34,707 nt of DNA from a virus, in IMG/VR virus record IMGVR_UViG_3300030102_006008, positions 1-34,707 of that record. The stretch is one strand, 5' to 3'. Shown here piece after piece: positions 30,764 through 34,707 of this stretch. The position numbers and the translations under genes were made by a program. Each line of letters starts with the position of its first letter. Position 1 is the stretch's first letter. A model generated the notes under the pieces. That model had not been told where the DNA came from. It searched no databases and saw nothing but the letters and a program-made list of their open reading frames with translations.

Positions 30764-30783
30764 GGGCGGTTATAACCCCACCC
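30764..30783 (-). other. GC-rich hairpin in the leader of the 49-aa gene
   Basis: On the minus strand GGGTGG pairs with CCGCCC (one G-U pair) around a loop containing GG and TTATAA. It lies between the possible promoter at 30784 and the ATG at 30736. It is not followed by a T-run on the minus strand, so it is not a standard terminator. It could stabilise the mRNA 5' end. Confidence 0.4.
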
Positions 30784-30792
30784 AGTATAGCA
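30784..30792 (-). promoter_or_regulatory. Possible extended -10 promoter (TGC-TATACT)
   Basis: The minus strand reads TGCTATACT, a TGn-extended -10 hexamer with one mismatch from TATAAT, in the gap between the glycosyltransferase and the 49-aa gene. No -35 is recognisable at 16-18 bp. It would act as an early, host-sigma-70-type promoter. Confidence 0.35.
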
Positions 30793-30815
30793 CATCATCA
30801 GCACATAAGCACTCA

Positions 30816-31562
30816 TCAGATCACGCGCATTTTTTCATGCCCCACACGAATCACAGGGTCACACCAGATCTCGTAACCTTTCTCGATAGCATCAAGACAG
30901 AAACTCACATCCTCTCCACACATATCTTGGACCTCTCCTGATTCAAACGTCTGCATCTTCGGAGCAAACCAAGGATAAGGAAGACTCTCAAAGACTCCAT
31001 TCTTAATCAGAACCCATCCAAACCCGGTGTAATCAACGGTGAACGGTTTCTTACGCTTCGACATGGATTCACCAGTCTCATGGTTCATCACACCACCATT
31101 ATTACGGAAGTCTCCTTCTTCTAACCAGTGTGCCACAGAAGTCGTGCGACCATCTTCAGTCATATACCAACCAGCAGCAATATCTTTGTCCATTGCTACA
31201 AGACGGAAGAACTGCTCTGTGTTGAAGACAATATCAGAGTCAATCCACAACTGGTAATCGTATGGAAGATTACCATCCCATGGTTTCTGTGAAGGTCCTC
31301 TGAGAACATTCGCACCTAAACACTTACACCGTGCAAAGTTCACCATGGAACTGTAATCTTGACTGATCTGAATACTTGCACCAGACTGTACAAGATCAAA
31401 ACAGAGTTGTACGAAGTTCTTCAAGAATGTATATGAACAACCTCTACCAGGTAGACAGAACACCACTGTCTTACCACGAATCATTTCTTTTGCTGCCTCT
31501 AAGTTAAACTCTTCCTTCTTTGGAGTTGGTGCAGCAGTCTTTACTGTAAATCCTTTAGCCAT
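30816..31562 (-). CDS. GT-A-type glycosyltransferase
   Basis: This 248-aa protein probably transfers a sugar from a nucleotide-sugar donor. The start is ATG 31562 (MAKGFTVKTAAPTPKK); the slightly longer reading needs a TTG. The GT-A order is visible: a first Rossmann-like strand, KTVVFCLPGRGCS (31-43), then FLKNFVQLCFDLVQSG, the strand SIQISQDYSS, YDYQLWIDSDIVF (101-113) with the metal/nucleotide-binding D108-S-D110, VDYTGFGWVLIKNGVFE (177-192), and a GEDVSFCLDAIEKGYEIWCDP block (216-236) with the E/D catalytic region and RVGHEK (239-244). Cyanophages often carry such enzymes; roles proposed are virion or DNA decoration or host surface change. Here the target is unknown. It is a single-domain enzyme without membrane segments. 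A CTAAATA motif lies 65 bases upstream. Confidence 0.82.
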   Translation of the reverse strand: MAKGFTVKTAAPTPKKEEFNLEAAKEMIRGKTVVFCLPGRGCSYTFLKNFVQLCFDLVQSGASIQISQDYSSMVNFARCKCLGANVLRGPSQKPWDGNLPYDYQLWIDSDIVFNTEQFFRLVAMDKDIAAGWYMTEDGRTTSVAHWLEEGDFRNNGGVMNHETGESMSKRKKPFTVDYTGFGWVLIKNGVFESLPYPWFAPKMQTFESGEVQDMCGEDVSFCLDAIEKGYEIWCDPVIRVGHEKMRVI

Positions 31563-31627
31563 GCTCAACTGATATTGGATAATGTTATTATAACACGGAC
31601 AGTCACTCAGGTCAATGTCCGTACCAA

Positions 31628-31634
31628 TATTTAG
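31628..31634 (-). promoter_or_regulatory. Putative late promoter (CTAAATA)
   Basis: Minus-strand CTAAATAT lies 65 bases upstream of the glycosyltransferase ATG and contains the TAA stop of the 48-aa gene. Motif match only; the spacing to the next start is longer than at the other sites. Confidence 0.42.
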
Positions 31635-31777
31635 TACTCGTCAGATAATCTCTCCAAGAGATATGTAAGTTCTTCTTTCGTACTATAATCCCTTATCAGT
31701 TCCTCGTCATTCTCTATACGAAATTCAAGTGCTTCTATGATTAATTCTTTCTCATAGGTATCGATTGAAATATTCAT
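31631..31777 (-). CDS. Short acidic protein (48 aa)
   Basis: This short ORF runs from ATG 31777 to TAA 31631. It starts MNISIDTYEKELIIEALEFR, continues IENDEELIRDYSTKEELTYL and ends LLERLSDEY. It is acidic and strongly helical. The pattern of a short lead-in followed by Y-E-x-x-L-I-x-E-A-L-x-x-R is one I associate with small early proteins of cyanophages. A helical protein of this size may act as a small regulator or inhibitor, but that is speculation. It lies between the small membrane protein gene and the glycosyltransferase, and its stop falls in the CTAAATA motif. Confidence 0.62.
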   Translation of the reverse strand: MNISIDTYEKELIIEALEFRIENDEELIRDYSTKEELTYLLERLSDEY

Positions 31778-31806
31778 AGTAAATCTACGCACTCTTGGAG
31801 TATATA

Positions 31807-31968
31807 TTAACCGAGGTTTTTGAAGACTGCTCCGATATTCATGTGACCGTGCCGATATCCTGCTAGTATCAACCCGCCGACTCCCGCAAATAATACTCCG
31901 AGTGATACCGTGAGGGGTACAGTGGAATTTTTACTGGGCGAAATTTTTTTCTCTTCGGGGGTTTCCAT
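31807..31968 (-). CDS. Small single-span membrane protein (53 aa)
   Basis: From ATG 31968 to TAA 31807 the product has a charged N-terminus (METPEEKKISPSKNST), then one hydrophobic span (VPLTVSLGVLFAGVGG, then LILAGY, about residues 17-38), then a short basic/polar tail (RHGHMNIGAVFKNLG). This is the composition of a single-pass inner-membrane protein. The reading frame stays open another 30 codons upstream, and the repeated EKKIS and ETP words continue in that extension, but no ATG, GTG or TTG is present there, so ATG 31968 is the only standard start. It is the first gene downstream of the sigma-70-like promoter at 32119, so early expression is inferred. Membrane location might mean holin-like or host-takeover activity; neither is shown. 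Confidence 0.5.
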   Translation of the reverse strand: METPEEKKISPSKNSTVPLTVSLGVLFAGVGGLILAGYRHGHMNIGAVFKNLG

Positions 31969-32118
31969 GGGGGTTTCTACCTGGGAAATTTTTTTTTCGT
32001 TTAATATCTCTCTCGCGTTTTTGGTTCGTTGTAGGTTAGGGTAGTTAGGCGTTTTTAGCTAAGGGGCGGGGGCGCACAAGAACGCAACCCCAAATAACTG
32101 GTCTTTGAGTATAACTGT
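31969..32118 (-). other. Leader between sigma-70 promoter and small membrane protein gene
   Basis: About 150 bases without a standard gene start. On the minus strand it contains a C-rich stretch (GCGCCCCCGCCCC), a CTAAC/CTACC repeat-like segment, and an A-run just before the coding region. The frame of the downstream gene stays open to a TAG at 32059-32061, reading TPNYPNLQRTKNAREILNEK, which looks protein-like. Either the leader encodes an N-terminal extension with an unusual start or it is a structured 5' leader. Confidence 0.4.
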
Positions 32119-32147
32119 ATTCTATCAGACTGCTGCCAGTTTGTCAA
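32119..32147 (-). promoter_or_regulatory. Sigma-70-type promoter (TTGACA-17-TAGAAT)
   Basis: On the minus strand a perfect -35 TTGACA (32142-32147) is followed after exactly 17 bases by TAGAAT (32119-32124), one mismatch from consensus. It lies at the very 3' end of the KxDG gene, with the stop codon TGA inside the spacer, and reads toward the small membrane protein and 48-aa genes. This is the only near-consensus host-type promoter I found in the window and probably marks an early transcript. Confidence 0.65.
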
Positions 32148-33015
32148 ACTTAGTGTTGTTGAAGTTAGCAACACTGAAGACCTTTCGTAAGACTAGTTTG
32201 TATACCTTACTGCCGTAGGAGTAGACATAACCCTCTGCCGTAATCCGATCATATCCGATATAAGCAGCAGGACCGTCGAGAACTCTACACTGATGATGCA
32301 ATTCCTCTTTGACATACTGAACCAAACCGTAGAGGTGCATGAGTGTTACATTGCCGTTAAAGTCCTCGACTCGCAGTGCATTACTCTCACGCAGCGTTCG
32401 GTTCACATTGATGCGAATCTGTGCTGCTTCCTTATCACTCACGAACTGCACGGTAGGTAACAACGTCATGATCGCAGTCATCGCTGGAGGTAACTCCCAC
32501 AGACCCGTGCAAGTAGGCATCACGAACCGGCAGCACACAGTGTTAGATAGTGGTTCACGCAATGGTTTAGCGACGGCATCACGTAGGGTCGTCTCAGTCT
32601 CATAAACCGTATGGGGTGCAACGATAATAACCTCGTCTACGATTTCGGGAAACTTGTAAGTAACTGTGTTCGGAGTATATTCATCACTACCGCCGAAACC
32701 GATAAAGTCACCTTGATAGATGCAATCTGTTTTAGGAAGATAATCTAAGCACAGGTGCAAAATGTTAGCAACCTCTCCGCTGTGGTTAGTATCAATGTCC
32801 TCATGAGATTCGTTGATCTTGATTCTTACTTTGTTGAAGACAGATTTGGTCCCCACAAAGAACTTACCCGTGGCAGGATTAGTGCCCCAAACGATAGCGG
32901 GTGCTCCGTCCATCTTAACACTTAGCGTGCCTTCGTTCTGTATAGCGTCCAGGAAAGAAAGGTCGCCGGTAAGGATAGAATCCTCAGGGTGTTCGATGTG
33001 GAGAATTGGAGTCAT
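32125..33015 (-). CDS. Ligase-like nucleotidyltransferase (KxDG), DUF6267-like
   Basis: This 296-aa protein has the ordered motifs of covalent nucleotidyltransferases (DNA/RNA ligase and capping-enzyme superfamily). Motif I is K34-M-D36-G37 in LSVKMDGAPAIVWG, where the Lys would carry AMP or GMP. A motif-III-like strand is IYQGDFIGFG (99-108). Motif IV is AEGYVYSYG (260-268), and motif V is VYKLVLRKVF (271-280). The opening HIEHPEDSILTG and the K-x-D-G-A/K-P-A core with GKFFVGTKSVFNK resemble the DUF6267 phage family as I remember it. It may adenylate RNA, DNA or another substrate; no separate OB-fold or zinc domain is seen, and length is short for a complete ligase. GC content is high (hand counts of 31/60 and 32/60 in two lines) compared with the baseplate genes. 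Confidence 0.65.
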   Translation of the reverse strand: MTPILHIEHPEDSILTGDLSFLDAIQNEGTLSVKMDGAPAIVWGTNPATGKFFVGTKSVFNKVRIKINESHEDIDTNHSGEVANILHLCLDYLPKTDCIYQGDFIGFGGSDEYTPNTVTYKFPEIVDEVIIVAPHTVYETETTLRDAVAKPLREPLSNTVCCRFVMPTCTGLWELPPAMTAIMTLLPTVQFVSDKEAAQIRINVNRTLRESNALRVEDFNGNVTLMHLYGLVQYVKEELHHQCRVLDGPAAYIGYDRITAEGYVYSYGSKVYKLVLRKVFSVANFNNTKFDKLAAV

Positions 33016-33050
33016 ATTAGAGTGAGAAAAAATGTAAGGAATTAGAGCAA

Positions 33051-33401
33051 TCAGGCAAACACGTAACCGTTGGTGAAATCTTCTACATTGTAGACTTTAC
33101 CAGTGATGGAAGATTCTGCAATGAACTTGCGAACATACCACTTAAAATCTTTCTGAAATACACCTTCACCAGCAATGCAGAAAGCATCACATAAAGCGTT
33201 AAGTCTGCTCTTGGTAGTGTTGCTCTGGAATCCACCATCAAAGATCTTCATAGAGTCCTCATCAACGATGGCGATGAGGTTACCATGCAGGCGGATCAGA
33301 CTCTCGCCGGTTTCCTCGTTGAAGTGAACTGTGGTGTTACCTGAAGACCAATTAGCATTGTTCTGAACTGCTGCGTTCATTTGTGCTTCGATCTTACGCA
33401 T
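33051..33401 (-). CDS. Conserved phage protein with KSRLNAL motif
   Basis: This 116-aa protein starts at ATG 33401 (MRKIEAQMNAAVQNNANWSS). The frame is open 66 codons further to an ATG at 33599, but that part is basic, Pro/His/Lys-rich and holds repeated DNA words and promoter-like sequence, so it is probably leader. The body is a beta-rich domain: NTTVHFNEETGESLIRLHGNLIAIV (23-47), then MKIFDGGFQSNTTKSRLNAL (51-70) and GVFQKDFKWYVRKF (80-93). The F-D-G-G-x-Q-S-N-T-T-K-S-R-L-N-A-L signature is a recurring family in cyanophages, usually of unknown function. AAAGGA lies about 12 bases before the ATG. It directly precedes the KxDG gene. Confidence 0.72.
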   Translation of the reverse strand: MRKIEAQMNAAVQNNANWSSGNTTVHFNEETGESLIRLHGNLIAIVDEDSMKIFDGGFQSNTTKSRLNALCDAFCIAGEGVFQKDFKWYVRKFIAESSITGKVYNVEDFTNGYVFA

Positions 33402-33443
33402 GGTTGGTTGTGTTCCTTTGACTCTTTTAATATACACGGATTT

Positions 33444-33503
33444 GGGGTCCTGTGCCGTGTGCTTGTGCCACTTAATGGATTGGATTTTTTCCGGGGTCCT
33501 GTG
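33444..33503. repeat. Direct repeat GGGGTCCTGTG (two copies)
   Basis: The 11-base word GGGGTCCTGTG occurs at 33444-33454 and again at 33493-33503, 49 bases apart, upstream of the KSRLNAL gene. Flanking GGATT-type bases are also similar. In the open frame through this region the two copies are read in different frames, so the repeat is conserved as DNA, which suggests a regulatory or recombination site. Confidence 0.5.
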
Positions 33504-33615
33504 TGAATTTTTGTGGCGGTTCGGTTTTTTATACTTGACGCCCGTTAGATTACGCGCTAAGACCACAAGACCCGAGCACATTTCTAAGGTCATAAACACT
33601 ACTCAAACACTGCTA

Positions 33616-33655
33616 AGTAACCCCGAAGACACTAGGAATACTCTCCGGGGTAACT
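33616..33655. other. Hairpin in the intergenic leader
   Basis: AGTAACCCCG (33616-33625) pairs with CGGGGTAACT (33646-33655) with one mismatch; three more pairs continue inside after one mismatch. No T-run follows on either strand, so it is not a standard terminator. It lies between the late-promoter motif at 33678 and the next gene, so it would be at the 5' end of a late mRNA. No tRNA features are present. Confidence 0.5.
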
Positions 33656-33677
33656 CTTACTATAAAAAACAGAAACA

Positions 33678-33685
33678 TATTTATA
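33678..33685 (-). promoter_or_regulatory. Putative T4-type late promoter (TATAAATA)
   Basis: Minus-strand TATAAATA lies in the roughly 350-base gap between the 79-aa gene (stop at 33753) and the KSRLNAL gene (start 33401). The predicted leader would be about 270 bases and include the hairpin at 33616-33655 and the direct repeats. The remaining gap holds AT-rich sequence with no further gene that I can support. Confidence 0.5.
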
Positions 33686-33752
33686 AACGTTTTTTTAATC
33701 GTTTTTTATGTGTTTTTGACTGTTTTGGTAAGTATAAGTGCTTAGAGAAGTA

Positions 33753-33992
33753 TCAACTTTGATAATACCAACCCAGTGCCTTGTTAAGTGTAATCAACTG
33801 CTCATGTACGTTGTTAATCTCATCCTGTATTGACTGCTCTTCTCCTAACATTGCCATATGATCTACTTCATTCCAATCCTCTATATCTACCTTGTTATCT
33901 GTAAACATTGGCGTATAGAATAACGTTCCTTCACTATCAATAGAATAGGCACATCCATGCTCTTCTGATGTAAGAATGATTGTGTTAGTCAT
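33753..33992 (-). CDS. Conserved small cyanophage-type protein
   Basis: This 79-aa protein begins MTNTIILTSEEHGCAYSIDS, continues EGTLFYTPMFTDNKVDIEDW and NEVDHMAMLGEEQSIQDEINN, and ends LNKALGWYYQS. An N-terminal beta part with the turn E-E-H-G-C-A-Y-S-I-D is followed by an acidic helical C-terminus. I recall small proteins with the same TSEEHGCAY opening in several cyanophages; their function is unknown. The start is ATG 33992. The gap to the next gene contains TATACT but no matching -35. Confidence 0.62.
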   Translation of the reverse strand: MTNTIILTSEEHGCAYSIDSEGTLFYTPMFTDNKVDIEDWNEVDHMAMLGEEQSIQDEINNVHEQLITLNKALGWYYQS

Positions 33993-34029
33993 GATGATGA
34001 AAGTGTTGAATAGTATAGTTGAGTTGGTA

Positions 34030-34284
34030 TTAGTCTTCTAGAATGTGTGGATAATACTCTTTAACTTCTTCGAGCAATTCTTCTTCGGTATACTTATCAT
34101 AATTGTGATTCATGTAATCATACAAAAGTGATGCCATAGTTTTCAGGTCCATGTCATCAATCATCTGTGTGATTAGATCATCTTGAAGTTCAGAACGATT
34201 CATGAGTGATAGAGTCAATGAAGAAATTAGGATTAAGTCGTTTACTTGATCATCGTAGGTAAAGATATCCTCCTGCCCAATCAC
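34030..34284 (-). CDS. Small acidic helical hypothetical protein
   Basis: This 84-aa protein reads from GTG 34284; an ATG at 34203 would leave 57 aa. The frame opens with IGQEDIFTYDDQVNDLILIS, then LTLSLMNRSELQDDLITQMI, DDMDLKTMASLLYDYMNHNY and TEEELLEEVKEYYPHILED. It is almost entirely helical and acidic. Two hydrophobic helices separated by Asp-rich turns suggest a small helix-bundle protein. The GTG start overlaps the upstream gene's end by 35 bases and has no clear ribosome-binding site, so the N-terminus is uncertain. Similar small ORFs are common in cyanophage early regions; function is unknown. Confidence 0.55.
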   Translation of the reverse strand: MIGQEDIFTYDDQVNDLILISSLTLSLMNRSELQDDLITQMIDDMDLKTMASLLYDYMNHNYDKYTEEELLEEVKEYYPHILED

Positions 34285-34642
34285 ATTTTGCTAGGCATTC
34301 TTCTCTCGATTCAATGATGTTCAAGTTGAAACGTTCGTGCTTAGCAGGTGCTTTATATGATGCTGGTTTGTATACTGATCCAGTCTTTTTATCGATGAAT
34401 GCATGACACGTACGTGATTCTCTTTGTGTATTAGGGCAGATGTCAGCATCCCAGATTTTGTGATACTTACGACCTGAAGAATCAAGGTAGAATCTCTTAT
34501 CTTTGTTGCTGTTAGGATACTGCTTTTGAAAGTCCATTGAAAGTGCATCACATAGCATCATTGCGTACTTTGTGACGTTCAACTGAATTGTGTTTTGTGC
34601 GTCCTTTTGTGCTTTGAAATCGGAGAAAGTTTGATTAGTCAT
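34250..34642 (-). CDS. Conserved hypothetical protein with DKKTGxVYKPASYK motif
   Basis: This 130-aa protein starts at ATG 34642 (MTNQTFSDFKAQKDAQNTIQ); an upstream in-frame TTG is less likely. Key features are VTKYAMMLCDALSMDFQKQY, then DSSGRKYHKIWDADI, then SRTCHAFIDKKTGSVYKPASYKAPA (about residues 75-99) and CLAKCDWAGGYLYLR at the C-terminus. The order G-R-K-Y-x-K, then H-A-F-[IV]-D-K-K-T-G-x-V-Y-K-P-A-S, ending D-W-A-G-G-Y-L-Y-x-R, is a family I recognise from cyanophages and other marine phages, with no known function. Small, basic, with a likely four-stranded sheet. Its ATG overlaps the end of the partial upstream ORF. Confidence 0.68.
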   Translation of the reverse strand: MTNQTFSDFKAQKDAQNTIQLNVTKYAMMLCDALSMDFQKQYPNSNKDKRFYLDSSGRKYHKIWDADICPNTQRESRTCHAFIDKKTGSVYKPASYKAPAKHERFNLNIIESREECLAKCDWAGGYLYLR

Positions 34643-34707
34643 TGAGAAGTTTTTCGATGGAGGAATTGCGTTCTTCGATGATGTCAACCATGTTGGAATC
34701 TAATAAA
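34635..34707 (-). CDS. 3' end of an upstream gene or very short ORF (partial)
   Basis: The frame enters from the right edge and ends at TAA 34635-34637. The visible residues are LLDSNMVDIIEERNSSIEKL, then LND. An in-frame ATG (34689-34691) would give only an 18-aa peptide, so this is more likely the C-terminal end of a gene outside the window. Its stop overlaps the start of the next gene, as is usual here. The coding is too short to assign. Confidence 0.4.
   Translation of the reverse strand, partial: LLDSNMVDIIEERNSSIEKLLND

Noticed and set aside
30764-30783. Hairpin taken as a rho-independent terminator
   Set aside because: No T-run follows on the minus strand; the T-run lies on the wrong side for plus-strand use as well.
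31563-31568. Two extra residues at the start of the glycosyltransferase
   Set aside because: They require a TTG start; the ATG at 31562 gives a normal N-terminus.
33402-33599. 66-codon N-terminal extension of the KSRLNAL protein from ATG 33599
   Set aside because: The stretch is basic and low in protein-like pattern, contains the direct repeats and promoter-like bases, and the family normally begins near MRKIEAQM; an N-terminal extension is not fully excluded.
33600-33660. Possible tRNA in the intergenic hairpin region
   Set aside because: There is no acceptor stem, T-loop sequence or anticodon arm of the right spacing; only a simple stem-loop is visible.

Overview
The window is a tightly packed stretch of a marine T4-like myovirus, most likely a cyanophage infecting Prochlorococcus or Synechococcus. 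Every supported gene lies on the minus strand. Neighbouring genes overlap by ATGA or TAATG junctions or are only a few bases apart, and the DNA is AT-rich. The virion genes follow T4 order when read right to left: gp25, gp6, a gp7-like protein, gp8, a block of tail/fibre proteins in place of T4 genes 9-12, then gp13, gp14, gp15 and gp16. The host call is an inference from the small accessory proteins, which resemble conserved cyanophage families as I remember them. No photosynthesis gene is present to confirm it.

Layout, left to right. Positions 1-961 hold a partial conserved phage protein, a small Gly-rich protein and the small terminase (gp16). Positions 958-4288 hold the neck and tail-completion proteins gp15, gp14 and gp13. 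Positions 4285-6857 hold a tail-fibre-like protein and small structural or coiled-coil proteins. Positions 6854-28762 hold the baseplate: a 2455-aa DUF4815-type protein, gp8, a 3553-aa gp7-like giant, gp6 and gp25. Positions 28799-34707 hold accessory genes: a GNAT/ATE-like protein, a GT-A glycosyltransferase, a protein with a ligase-type KxDG nucleotidyltransferase signature, several conserved small proteins, and three short ORFs (49, 48 and 53 aa).

Regulation. Several gene starts are preceded by T4-late-type -10 elements (TATAAATA, CTAAATA or GTAAATA). In four cases the stop codon TAA of the upstream gene is itself part of the motif. One near-consensus sigma-70 promoter (TTGACA, 17 bp, TAGAAT) lies at the very end of the KxDG gene and reads toward the small accessory genes.

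How the parts fit. gp25, gp6, gp7 and gp8 would form baseplate wedges, the DUF4815 and fibre-like proteins the baseplate periphery, gp13, gp14 and gp15 the neck and tail terminus, and gp16 starts packaging. Compared with remembered T4 lengths, gp7, gp8, gp14 and gp15 are all enlarged by the same families of beta-rich inserted repeats. This sharing of modules between neck and baseplate proteins, and the ligase-like protein, are the most interesting signals here.
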